DNA of 64,000 nucleotides from Saposhnikovia divaricata. Lineage: Eukaryota; Streptophyta; Magnoliopsida; Apiales; Apiaceae. Each line of letters starts with the position of its first letter. Position 1 is the stretch's first letter. The position numbers were made by a program, and so were the translations under genes. The notes beneath the pieces were generated by a model that worked only from the letters and a program-made list of their open reading frames with translations, made no database searches and was not told the DNA's origin. The stretch is from positions 96,003,001-96,067,000 of the forward strand of contig CM071594.1 in NCBI GenBank assembly GCA_036435485.1, given 5' to 3'. Below are positions 32,265 through 43,679 of this stretch, one piece after another.

Positions 32265-35200
32265 TGTAAGAACCCCAAATTTTGGATATAATTAAAACTT
32301 TTTATTAAGTAATGATAAAATGAAGAACAATGATTGTAATGAATGGATATTGCTTTGGACAATGATCCTGATGCATTGGTATATTGTCAGAATAGAGTAA
32401 TTCGATGGTTGAGAACCTAGATAAGAATAATCTACCATCCAGGAAGGAGCTAATGGATCCTTGAAAGGAAATGAGTACGTGCATAGTGTTTCCCATACGT
32501 GCATAGTATTTCCCGTACGTGCATAGTGTTTCCTGTACGTGCATAGTAATTTGGTGGATGAATAGTGATTTTGTAAGTTGGAAAACTTTTCACGCCACCC
32601 TATGTACGGGACGTGATATGGATGTTTCGAAGTCATATTAGTAATACGCGGAGGAAATAAGTGAATGCAGAGACGATCGGAATTCAGAAATTCCAAATTC
32701 TTTTCGGTATAATATTTGACCGGACAGTGGATTAAATATTATTATAATCCAAGAATTGAGATATTAACTTTGAGGATTTGATATTTTGGGATGTTATTAT
32801 ATTTGATTTAAGAATGAAGGTAGGAAACCACTAAGGAGTGGTTATGGCTACAATGTAATTATTGATATTTGGAAAGAATGAATGGAATTCGACCTTATTA
32901 TGTTTATGTCTTGAAGAATACTAAAGGGTGACAACATAGGTAAGAATAATCTATCTTCTAAGGGAATAAGATATGGCAACTTCAAGTAAGAGAATACCCT
33001 CATGTCATCCAGATCGATAACGATTAATCCAGTAGTTCCGTAAAAAGGTTAAGGAACGATCGAAAGAGAATACGGACAATTGTACCACCCTAAGAGAACA
33101 AGTAAAGAATACAGAATGAATAGTGTTGTGGTGGGAGTATATAATAATATGAGACGACACTATAAAGAAGTATTCGGAACGGATTTCCGAGTTCGTATTA
33201 GTGATCCAGGGGGAAAATAAGTGTATGTAAAAGCTGTCGGATTCTGAAAAACCGCACTTTTATTTTCTCCGAGAGTTCCCTGGACACTGATAGCCTTAAG
33301 TATTTAACGAATGGATTTAAGGAATATAAATTGGAAAGTTAGAATGAAAGATGGAGAATGAAAGTATTAATATTAAAAAGGATTCCCGGTAAACCCTAAT
33401 TAGAAATCCGTGAAATATTCCTACGAACGATCAATCGAAACGGGCAATAACCGGACAAAGAGACAAGCAGAGAGCCAAGAGGTATGATGAGCTAGTGGAA
33501 GGTGACATAATCACTTTATGCAAGATAAGATCAAAGAGACCAAGCTAGTTACAAAGCTAACTAGCAATCTTAGCAATCAAACCAAGTACTTAGCATGCTT
33601 TCTCATCCTACCACACCAAATTAAACACTTGTCCACCAAGATGATGTATGCCATGACCTAGTACCTTTAATAAAGCAACTTTATGTTAGATATTTTCACA
33701 ATAATGCAAGAGAGCAAGGAACCAAGCCAAGCAAACACCACCACTCTCCATTCTCCTTCCATTCGACTTCTTGCATAATTCAAGATCCAAAGTCCAACTT
33801 CCAACCATTGTTAAATCTCAAGAAAATTAAGGTGAGTCCTATATTTCATAACTAAGATATCCTATGAATTTCATCTTCAAATTCCATACCAATCTTGAGA
33901 TATAAAATCAAGAAGATGGTGATGAATAGTAACTTTTAAGTATTAACTTTGTGTTCTTGTTTTCTTTTGATTGATTCAAGTATACTAAGGCTACTTAAGG
34001 ATCATTCAAGGCTTAACAAGTGTTATTCACTCTCCAAGGAAGGTATAAAGCTCAAGAACCCTTAGTACTACTTTGAGTTTATGGATCTTTTTGGATGGAT
34101 ATATGATGGAGAGGTGTTAGTATGCTTAGATCCATGTATGCATAATTGGTTGTTATTGATATTTCATACTTGTTGGATTTGAGTTGTTCTTGAGATATCA
34201 TGACTTAGAATAGATGATAAACTTTAGGTCTTGACTTGGTTGTTGTTGGAGGATGATTTGATGGTGATAAAAATTTGGAAAAGCGTGTAAACATAGCCGT
34301 TATAATGCCCGATTTTACAATATCATGTTTTGTATGCCACTTTTCACATCAAGGCCCTACTGTCCAGAAACTTTTCTGCCATGTTAGGATAGCTTATGTT
34401 ATAAGCTTCGTTTTGATATAAAGATCGCGTGAAACGGACTTACGGTTTAGGAGTTACGGCCGGTTTACTAAAAGTAGTTCGAATCCGTAAACGAAAGTTC
34501 GTAACTGTAATTGAACCCTCGTAAACTATGTAACGTCATGGCGAATCTTGGTAAATAAATACTAGAGGTAAAAGGGAAGGTGTGAAAGAAAACTGTATGT
34601 CAAAAAGATCATTTTTCGATTTATTAAAAATGTTCGAGTCGAGGTTAAACGCGAACGAACCCCTAAAAGACGACTCTTTTATAACTTCGGTAAAACACTT
34701 AGAAAACGGGCGATAAAACTCGGAGTATAGTATTGGTTCGTAACGATCGACCTTAGAACTCATATGACTTAAGTATGTCCCAAGTATAAGTACAATGATA
34801 TGTCATATTAACGAACGAATGTCGGGTCGGATCAGTGATAAAAGTAATCCACTAAAAGGGGTATAACGAGATAACTCGAGAACGAGTTTCGAATTAAGTA
34901 TAACTTAACTTTTAATATGTTAAGTGATTAATCCCGAATGCCTTGGCTATTTATAGATCACCAAGCTGAACCGGGACCCGCTACCACTACCCCTTACCGT
35001 ACTCGACTACCAGGCAAGTTTCAATTCCCTTCTTTTAGGCTGTTGTTGTGATTGAATAATATATATATATGATTGCTGATATACATATGCTATTGCATGC
35101 ATGCCTACTTTCAAGTTGAATTGATATACTTGTTCCCTGAATGTTATTGTTGGCTTATAAGCTAGATAGTTATATATCAGTTATAAGCCGGTTATTGTAA

Positions 35201-37304
35201 GACCCTCATAGAAGGGCGTATATATCTTATTAATCAAAAATAGACCGGGAGTCAATATTCCTTGATATATCGAGATTACCTCGGAAGAAAATATTTAAGT
35301 AAATATTTTCTATTATTTGGGCGACGAATATTATTTGAATATTCGTTCGAGACTAATTATTTTAACGATCCTTACTTCAAATAATTATTTGAACGTAACT
35401 ATTCAACGAATAATATTTCTCAATATTCATTCAGAGTCGAATTGATTATCGACTATTATTTCGAATATTCTTCTAAAGATGAGACTATTAAATGAATATT
35501 ATTTTGGATATTCTTTTAGATTATTATTTTATTAAAGAAATATTACTTTTGAATATTCATTTAAGATATTAAATACTTGATGAATATTATTTTAATATTC
35601 ATCTGAAGCTTGATTTAATTATCGAATATTATCTCGAATATTCCTTAAGGCTTGGATTACTAAATGAATATTACTTGATATTCATTTAGGATATTATTCA
35701 TTAAATGAATATTACTTTTGAATATTCATTTAAATTCCTAATTAATTATGAATATTACCTTAAATATTCTTTTCAGGTCTTATTAATTAATGAATATTGT
35801 TTTGAATATTCATTTAAATATTTATTTATTCAATAAATATTCTCCTGATATTTCTTCAGGGATTATTTTGAGAAATACTCTGATTTAAGACATTCTTTCA
35901 TATTCCTAAATATTCTGTAAAATATTTTAATTCAATAAATATTCTCTGAATATTTATTCCATACTTAGAATAACCTCAATAAGGGTTATCTTCTTCGATT
36001 ATTACGAAAAATATTTCGGAGTCATATTATTATTAATCTTATATCAAGAAAGGTTCTCAGACATCATTCTTCTTCGAGTCTATCTCCTTAATAATAAGGG
36101 AACCTTACTTGGAAAATGTTATTTATCTTGTCGACTTCCCGGTCATAAAGTATTCCCTTCACCCGCAACTCGGGTGCTGTTGACTTATTAAGTCGTTGCT
36201 TACCTTCTCATCTTTCGAGGGGTAAGATTACTGGAACAAGTTAATATCCGTTACCAAGTAATAGCTTGGGAGTTATTGGTAAATTTTCCTTTCCAACTAG
36301 ATACGACTACTTTGTGGAGTCTTATCAACAAGTATTATACTTGGGGAAAGGGGGACGAACGTTACATTCAGAATCATGAATTCTATTTGAACTAGGAGTC
36401 GTGTAAGAGGCCGAGTAGCGCCGGTCCATCCCCTTTGGCCCAACCGTTGGCCGGGGAGAGCTAGTAAGGCGGTATACAAGTAAAGCCGTCAGTTCTTCCT
36501 TCTACCGGTAGTAAATCTAAATTGAGCTGTACGATCTCGACTGATCATCAAGATTGGAACAGCGGGCGCGGTGAATACTCCATCATTGGTTCATCATCCA
36601 AATTTATTTATTTCCTGCAACATGATTACTGTTGGCAGAATTGGAAAAGTGTCATAACTGGAGTTGCAACCTTTTCTTGCAAGTTCCTCTTCTTAATAAC
36701 AATAAGAATATCTCGCTTACTTTGATGTAGCAGATATTTCTACAAACAAATACTTTAAGTTACCTTGTAACTTCATCGTTCATATTATACTGGCATCATT
36801 TCCGTAAATGCATGGCATATGGTTTGAAAGATACTTTTGAACTGTTATACATTATCGTTCAGTTATATGTTATTGTTGGTGGGCTATTGCTCACCCTTGC
36901 TTTATTATTATATCACAACAACAGCTAGACCAGATGACTCGCACAAGGCGCACTCGACGCGGGCGAGGACTATAAGACTACCAGAGCTGAAGAAGAAGCT
37001 ATTGGTAGGGTATATTTATTCTTTCAGTACCAAGAATATAGTCTAGTACGACTTATGTAAATGGATGGCAAAGAGTATGTATTTATATTGAAATCCTTTT
37101 GGATTGTAAGAACTCTTAATGTGATTAATAAAAATTTGATTGTTACTCTGATTTCATCTCTGGGACTATAACGGGTGTGTTTTATATTGTTGTGTTGGGT
37201 TATAGAGACGTAATTTATTTTATGTTAAGGAAAGTTCAATTGTTGTGGACAGAATTGGAAACCGTAACCACCGGATCCCGGACCCCGGATCTGGGGGTGT
37301 TACA
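32265..37304 (+). mobile_element. C2: solo LTR (5.0 kb), same family as C1, opposite orientation
   Basis: A 5040-bp insert starting TGTAAGAACCCCAAAT and ending GATCTGGGGGTGTTACA, TSD AAGAA. It is homologous to C1 in reverse complement; for example the tracts at 34280-35030 and 36290-36600 mirror those at 28780-29530 and 27220-27500. Near its left end it has about 500 bp not found in C1, including a 20-bp tandem repeat. AATAAAAATTTG near 37123 may be a polyadenylation signal. No coding capacity was found; the small ORFs are not conserved in both copies with matching frames. Confidence 0.8.
32476..32552 (+). repeat. 20-bp tandem repeat (TACGTGCATAGTGTTTCCCA-like), about 3.8 copies
   Basis: Units start at 32476, 32496, 32516 and 32536, each with TACGTGCATAG. 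The array lies in the part of C2 that C1 lacks. ACGTG is a core shared by plant bZIP/bHLH sites, but regulatory use is not shown. Confidence 0.85.
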
Positions 37305-39613
37305 AAGAACAATCCTTGTCTGGCTTCAAATCTACTGAATTGTTCACCAAGGTCAATGTTCTTGAAAGGGAAGTAGCCTCTCTCACCCAGTCTAATGCTC
37401 ATCTTACAAACACTGTCACTACTCTGACTGAGCAGTTGAACACTCAAGCCACCACCACAGCTGATGTTCTTCTGCATCAACAGTCCATGTTAGCTGATAT
37501 GATGAAGCACATGGGTCTCCCTCTGCCTGATGAATCTTCAACTCCAAAGGTCAATCCTACAACCTCTGTGCCTGACAACAAGCCTAAAGGGGAGAAGAGG
37601 ATTTCAAGGGACTCAAATACAAAGGGGGAGAAACCACCAGTAAAGGGCATCAAATTCAATGAAGTTGGTCATCAAAGGGCTTCCAAATCTTTAAGTCATG
37701 TGCCTGGCAAAGGAAAAGCCAAAGTTGGTGAGCCTACTTCACTTCTAGTTGTCACTCTACCAACTGTGCATGTCACTACCCCTGGTGGTCAAAAGCAATC
37801 TATCTCAACCACAGTAGTTGCAGGGAGTATGCCATCTGACAAACCTTCTTTAACCATATCTAAAAGCGCCAAGACAGTAGAGGTGAAGGTAGTCACTGAG
37901 ACCAAGCTACAAGAAATTGTAAACTCAAATGTCTATCATGATGATGCATTCTTGGAGCTTCTGAAAGTCTCAAAAGAACAGGCTAGTGATGCATTATCAT
38001 ACCACAGGAGTTTAAGGAGTCATATTGACTACCTCACTGTGATACCTAGAAGAGTTGATAGCCTGTGGCTCAAGGAAATAATGGTGGTAGGAAAGACCAA
38101 GATATGGCACCTAACCATCAACACTCTACAAGGCCTAAAGCACTCTGAAGTGGAGGTGTTCCTTGCACTAATTGAAAGAAGGAATGAGAACAACAAGAGT
38201 CTCTATGATGACTTAAAGGATGGTCAACCTTCAAGGCTACCTGAAGTATTCACAAATCCCAGAACCATTATCTACTAGGCTGGAACAAGAATTGATGATA
38301 TCAAGCAGCTGGTCATCCCTAAGCATCTAACTCCTCAGAACAAACCTCTCATCATTGCCATCACTGAGAAACTGAACAAGAAGAAGGGTTTAAGAACAAC
38401 AGAAGAATTAGAAGCTATATCTTATCTCAGGTCATACATTGTAACTAGCATTGTACCTGAGACTGCTAAGTTCAACCCAAGCAAGGATGGTGATCAAGAC
38501 AAGGATGGGGATAAAAGTGATGGAAGGAGAACACATCACATGAGTAATAAGGGTGATAAAGATAAGAAAAAGAAGAAGGATGATAAGGAGAAGAAGAATG
38601 ATGATGATCAAGGTAAAGGCTCTGAAAAAAAAAGTGGAAGACAGCAAGCCTTAGGCATTGCTGACAGTAACCTCACCACAACACAAGACTCTAAGTCTAG
38701 GGTGAATACTGTCAGCAGTGACCTTCCAAAATTTACATCTATGGCTTCTGCAACTGTCTTGCCACCTCAAGAAGAGAAGAAGATTCAAGTCAAGAAACCA
38801 TCTGTATGTTTCAAAAAGCAAACTGCTAATGGAATACTACAGTGGTCTACAAACAAAGGTCACATATTGTTGCCAAGTAATCATGTAAAAAGAATCAAAT
38901 TCAAGTAAGCTGCAAGGAAATCAAAGCTATCCAAATCAAAGACCCTGACAATCTATCCAGGCTTAAAACTCCAACCACTAGATGAAGATTTTGATGAAGA
39001 CCAACTGCAATTCTTACAAACTCAAAGAATCTACCATGTTGCCATTGTTGATAACTGCCTTGAGATCAAATATACTGGTGGAAGGGAGGAGAAATTCAAA
39101 CAAGGAGGATGTCAACACTGGGGCAAGCTACATGACATAGAAAGAATCATTGCATTGTTGAGCTCAGAAGATAAAGTGGAAAGAGTATGGAAGCTGGAGC
39201 TAATTGATTTTGTGAAGATGAAGAGAGATCATGAGGAGAGAATCAGAAAAGGGTGTCTTGAGAAATGGCTAGCAAGGGAGAAAGAAATTGTGAGACTGGA
39301 GATTGAAGCAGAAAAGCTAAGGGCAAAGGGATTGTGTAGAGTTTAGTTTGAACCCTAAGTGGTGAAGTATAGGAGGAGAAATGGGGATCAGGTCAACATC
39401 AGAATGAACCTACTCAACCACTATCCTGCAAACATTCTGAAACCAGTACTTGAAGATTTCAAAGACTCAATTTTACTTGAAGAATTGGATGCTATGGCAG
39501 AAATAATAAAAGCTATGGATGAGAATACAAGGAAGGAGAAAGAAAGAAGACAGAAAGCATATGATGATTTGCAAGCCAAAGCTATGGAAAGGGAAACAAA
39601 TGACAATGGCTAG
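37305..39613 (+). pseudogene. TE-A ORF3, C-terminal part
   Basis: Continues ORF3 in phase from 32259. It has a long helical stretch with LEREVASLTQSNAHL (coiled coil), a Lys/Pro/Ser-rich linker, a folded segment around 37900-38270 (KTKIWHLTINTLQGLKHSEV), a stop at 38276, a Lys/Asp-rich patch near 38540-38640, a stop at 38906, another folded segment to 39346, and a C-terminal Lys/Glu/Arg-rich helix ending at 39613. This matches the TE-B ORF3 architecture, which also ends in a charged helix. Several in-frame stops make it non-functional. Confidence 0.7.
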
Positions 39614-39772
39614 TACTTCATCATAGGCTGTAAGATTACTCACCCTGTAGTTCTATCCACATTGCTAATCAAAATTCATACATGTACTGTCAAGTTTTAT
39701 CTTTATGTATGTTAGGCTTGTTATCAGACATGAAATTGTGACTAAGGGTCTTACTCACAATTTGGGGGAGAT
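39614..39772 (+). other. TE-A 3' untranslated region and polypurine tract
   Basis: Short non-coding tail ending in TTTGGGGGAGAT (39761-39772), the polypurine tract, directly before the 3' LTR. Confidence 0.88.
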
Positions 39773-41436
39773 TGTTAGTCACAGAGGCATGCCTGAATAC
39801 ATCTAATAACAAGCCTAAGTTGTTTGTAATGCTATGCATTACTTACATGACCTCTTAACTGAGGGAACCTCTAGTTGTAGAGTTTCTACTGGTTTTGTAC
39901 TTGTAATAGGCATCAAATTCTAGCTGTGTAACTGTACCTATTAAGTCAAGAATAATGCTTGAAAGAAGTTCCAAGGTTCATGCCTCAAGCAAGGAGATAA
40001 AGACTGCCAAATAATCACAGTTGGGATTTGAAGAAATGAAGAATTTGCCTAAGTACCAATTCGAGAAGTACATTTGTCTATTCGAGAAGTCTAGCATTCG
40101 AGAAGTCAGGGGTTCGATATCTTAGAAGACACTATTCGATATCTCTGAATACACTGTTCGATATCTCATTCGATATCTCAGAGATTCGATATGTCTATTA
40201 CTCTGTTCGAGAACTCAAGGAGTCAATAGGTCAAAGGTGATATTCGAGTTCTCAAAAGGGTCAATAAGTCAAAGCTACATTCGATATCTCAAAGACTCAA
40301 GATGCTATTCGACATCTCAGGGATTCGATATGTCAAAATGCTCTATTCGATATCTCAAAGACTCAAGATGCTATTCGACATCTCAGGGATTCGATATGTC
40401 AAAATGCTCTATTCGATATCTCAAGGACTCCCAGAGAAAAGAGCTATTCGAGAAGTGATTCAATATGTCAATATAACACTATTCGAGAACTCAGAGTTAT
40501 CGATTAAGCCAATTCTAGTTCTCGAATCACTCACTTAGCCACTTCTCGAATACATTCTTGAAGACAAAATACTGAAGAATTGTACAAGTCAGAAACCTGC
40601 AACAAGCCAAGATGCTTTATTTGACTATGTACTATAAAGCACGTTGGAAAGCCTACAAAGAAGCTTGGAGAGATAAGTCAAGGGATAAGGAGCTAAAGAA
40701 GTGGATCTGAACAGGCTTTACAAAGTCAAATCTGTAGCCGTTTGGACTCTTACTCAAATGAGATAGACAGACTGGAAAGTATTTTGTTTACCTACCTTAT
40801 TTGTAGTAAGTAGGTGTATCCATGTCTATAAGGATACAGCCTCACTTCCTTAGCAGATAAGATTTTAAGATACATCACAAGAAATATCTCTCGGAGTAAA
40901 ACGAAGCTGAGAATATGTTAGAATATAATATAAGATCCATACAAGGCCTCCCTCTAACACCTTAAGGTTTTAGATGAGTTGGTTACTTAACATGGTATCA
41001 GAGCTCAGGCACGCAGAGGTTCCAGGTTCGACTCTCTACGACCCCCAATATTCTCAATATTTAATATGGACACGAAGGCAAGTTATGCTCCAAAGATGAG
41101 CGCCCGCGATCCACTCTTCGACCCAAAAATGGGCTTTCGAGTGAGGGGGAGTGTTAGAATATAATATAAGATCCATACAAGGCCTCCCTCTAACACCTTA
41201 AGGTTTTAGATGAGTTGGTTACTTAACAGAATACTATCATTTGTATTCATAGATTGTAGCAAAATCTTTATGTAATAAAATATTAGATTAAAGTGATATT
41301 GTGTTGTGTTTATTATCCGCACTTACATATCTCACACACTCAACACATATCTTGCTGCAAAGATTCAAGAACGAAGAAAAGTTCAAGAATCCATTCACCC
41401 CCCTCTGTATTCTTTTACTGTATTCAATACTCAACA
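39773..41436 (+). repeat. TE-A 3' LTR, interrupted by a TRIM element
   Basis: Matches the 5' LTR with about 1% divergence (about 14 substitutions plus a 1-base indel, hand count). The 1664-bp span equals the 1345-bp LTR plus a 313-bp insertion, its 5-bp duplication and the indel. Followed by TSD TGTTG. Confidence 0.94.
40916..41228 (+). mobile_element. TRIM/SMART-type miniature LTR retrotransposon
   Basis: A 313-bp element with identical 77-bp terminal direct repeats (40916-40992 and 41152-41228), each starting TGTTAGAATA and ending CTTAACA. The primer site TGGTATCAGAGC begins directly after the first repeat (40993), a polypurine tract GAGGGGGAG-like lies at 41140-41151, and TSD GAATA flanks it (40911-40915, 41229-41233). 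It has no coding capacity, as expected of TRIMs, which depend on autonomous LTR elements. Just inside the primer site a GGTTCGACTCT motif resembles a tRNA B box. The identical repeats and its absence from the 5' LTR show it is younger than TE-A. Confidence 0.93.
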
Positions 41437-41441
41437 TGTTG
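41437..41441. repeat. Target site duplication TGTTG, right copy (TE-A)
   Basis: Matches 2702-2706 and closes the TE-A insertion. Confidence 0.93.
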
Positions 41442-41539
41442 ATTAAATCAAAGAAACTAAACACATATATTATCTAGATGTTGTTAGGAATTGCAAAAGA
41501 GACGCGGGGGTGTTGAGTTTATGTCTGTCTGTATTTTAG

Positions 41540-41606
<67 letters not shown>
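41540..41606 (+). repeat. (GA)n microsatellite
   Basis: About 33 uninterrupted GA units between the TE-A right flank and the Helitron. The open frames across it in both directions are artefacts of the dinucleotide repeat. Confidence 0.98.
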
Positions 41607-41608
<2 letters not shown>

Positions 41609-42102
41609 AACGAAACGCGATGGTTGGTGGAAACATTAAAAACCTGGTTCGTAAAAAAGTTGATAAGTATAAAAAAGTCGACAAAGACAACCGGCCGTAA
41701 ATGGATGGACAACTTATCTATACTACTATATAAAAGCCGAAACATTAAAAGTTTGGTTGGTCAGTACGGTACCTGTTGATTTTACTTATTTACCCTTACT
41801 TAACGGTACATGTTATTTTAATTAATTATCCTTACATAATTACTTATAGTTAATAATAACTAATAAATTACTGTTTTACTGGATGGCTTTCAGCTTTGCA
41901 TTGTTCTTGGCCTAATTCTGATACTATCGCCTATTGGAGGGCTAAGGAATATTATTTTGAGCACTAAAAACTACAAATTCTACAAATTACAAAATGAACA
42001 TGGAATAACACGTTTTGTTGAGAGTAAACAATACAAAATCAAGAATTTGAAGGCCAAGAAGCGGACTACTGAAGCTTACGAAAGCGATGGATGGTATTCC
42101 AT

Positions 42103-42257
42103 TCTATACTACTATATAAAAGCCGAAACATTATAAGTTTGGTTGGTCAGTACGGTACCTGTTGATTTTACTTATTTACCCTTACTTAACGGTACATGTT
42201 ATTTTAAATTAATTATCCTTACATAAGTACTTATAGTTAATAATAACTAATAAATTT
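42103..42257 (+). repeat. Second copy of the Helitron 5' end
   Basis: About 155 bp nearly identical to 41717-41871, beginning with the same TCTATACTACTATATAAA. It is preceded by T rather than A, so it may be an internal duplication or a second Helitron truncated by the first. Confidence 0.8.
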
Positions 42258-42465
42258 CTTTTTTCAGGTAAGACATGTTACCTTTTCTATTTCCTTTTTC
42301 ACGTAGAATACATTATTTTTTATATTTTATCTAACTAAAATTTTTCCACTACTAAATTTCTTTATTTAGGTAAACATGTTACCTTTTCTATTTTTCACTA
42401 ACTAATCAATTTTCTTTTTCATGTATAATACATTATCTTTTATATTTTATCCAACTAAAAGTTTT

Positions 42466-43262
42466 GAGAAAATGACCAAAATACCTCAAAATGAGGTACC
42501 CATGGTCCAATATACTGATTTTCGGAAGGTGCAGCCCTGACTACCCACGCCACACGCTAGTGCGTGTAGCGTGTCCCTGAGTACTGTAGCAGTACTGTGC
42601 GTCTCTCTCCTCTCCATCTCTCTCGTTCTCTCCTCCATATCTCTCAATCTCTCGGCCTCTCTCCGTCACGTCCGGCCACCTCCACCGCTTCTAATTATAT
42701 CAAACCAATCACCATTGCTTCCTCTTCGATTTGGCCAACTGAGTTTATGGAATCTGGCCCCGCAGGGGCTTGTACGAATCCGGCAAAAAAATGAGGGAGG
42801 GAGGTTGGCTTCGATTTGGGGGTTTGAAATCCGACGAATGAAATGGTTTGAAATGGGTATGGTTGTGTAGATCGTCGAAACGCGATTCGATTGGTGTATA
42901 GGACATACACGGACGATAACGGAATTGTACGAATAGAGCTCTGCGAGTTTTGATCGGAAATCGCCCAGAGAATCGCCAGAGCGTGCTTTGGAGAAGATGA
43001 CGGATACGTATCTGACAAATGCGTATCCCTATATGCGCATTTTCGAGCGGCGCATCTCCAGTTACTGTTCACGTCTACAAATTATGTATTTGCTTGTTAC
43101 TCCTTTGTCACTAGTGTGTCTGCAAGATACTCTGTTTCCACTAGCGTGTCTTCAAGACGCTCCTTCACCAGTAGCGCATCCCGTGGGTATTTAGGGCCGC
43201 CCAAGTTGGCGGTAGGTATTTTGGTCATGAATACTGAAAAAAGAGGTATTCTGGGCCATCAC
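42466..43262. mobile_element. Mutator-like (MULE) non-autonomous element inside the Helitron
   Basis: A 797-bp segment flanked by exact 11-bp duplications CTAAAAGTTTT (42455-42465 and 43263-43273). Its ends are imperfect inverted repeats sharing ACCAAAATACCTC / CCCAGAATACCTC. The interior (about 42520-43230) is markedly GC-richer than its surroundings and includes a pyrimidine-rich CTCTCTC tract and repeated GCGTGT words, so it may carry captured gene sequence, but I cannot assign it to a gene. A small open frame (42571-42870) has no recognisable domain. A 9-11 bp TSD with long degenerate TIRs fits MULEs. Confidence 0.6.
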
Positions 43263-43679
43263 CTAAAAGTTTTCCTTTTCCGAAAACACTATAAGCAATT
43301 CTATTTAATAAAATAAAATATTACAAGTATAATTATAATTACTAATAATTAACCAATTGCCTTTTTTTATCTAAAATACATTGCTTTTTCAATAAAACCT
43401 ATTCGGGTAGCTTTGTTTCAGTAAAATAAAATAATAATATTATAATAACTAATAACTAACCGATTACGTTTTTTAGCTAAAACATTTCATTTTTTTCTAT
43501 ATTTTCAAAGTAAAATCCATACTTTTCTAAAAATATCACGGATAACATATATATAATTATTATCAGATCATATTATTTAAAATTTTAAGCCTAAAAATTC
43601 ATACCTTAAATTTTTAATTCAAATAAAAAAAATTCATTATATTAAATAACATTCGTGCATCGCACGGGTTTTAAGCTAA

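Larger units (their letters stand above)
2707..41436 (+). mobile_element. TE-A: Sirevirus-like Ty1/copia retrotransposon, nested host element
   Basis: Full-length LTR retrotransposon: 5' LTR 2707-4051, primer site 4054-4065, gag, pol, a third ORF, polypurine tract at 39761-39772, 3' LTR 39773-41436, TSD TGTTG on both sides. The domain order protease-integrase-RT-RNase H is Ty1/copia. The large gag with two CCHC knuckles, the extra ORF after pol and the repeated polypurine tracts are Sirevirus-like. Four later insertions sit in it (TE-B, two solo LTRs, a TRIM), so about 12.5 to 13 kb of original element now spans 38.7 kb. LTRs differ at about 14 of 1345 positions by hand count. gag, pol and ORF3 all carry stops or frameshifts, so it is not autonomous. 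Confidence 0.93.
41717..43679 (+). mobile_element. Non-autonomous Helitron with duplicated 5' end
   Basis: The 5' terminus TCTATACTACTATATAAAAG begins at 41717 after an A. The 3' end has a short hairpin (CGTGC-ATC-GCACG, about 43653-43665) about 10 bp before the terminal CTAA (43676-43679), followed by T. TC...CTRR ends, a subterminal hairpin and insertion between A and T are Helitron hallmarks. No Rep/helicase ORF is present. The first 155 bp are repeated at 42103-42257, so there is a second complete 5' end inside. About 230 bp of unidentified sequence lies between the two. A MULE-like element sits at 42466-43262. Confidence 0.72.

Noticed and set aside
26480..37304. A single 10.8-kb DNA transposon with kilobase terminal inverted repeats
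   Set aside because: The two arms each have their own distinct 5-bp TSD (GTCAG and AAGAA), and the 'loop' is TE-A ORF3 that continues in phase on both sides. They are two separate LTR insertions.
41491..41700. Small ORF with a long Arg-Glu run
   Set aside because: It is the translation of the (GA)n microsatellite. The opposite strand gives an equally open Ser-Leu run, so neither is evidence of a gene.
42571..42870. Real 99-aa gene in the GC-rich core of the MULE-like element
   Set aside because: The start of the frame is a low-complexity CTCTCTC tract, other frames and the opposite strand are also open, and no domain is visible.
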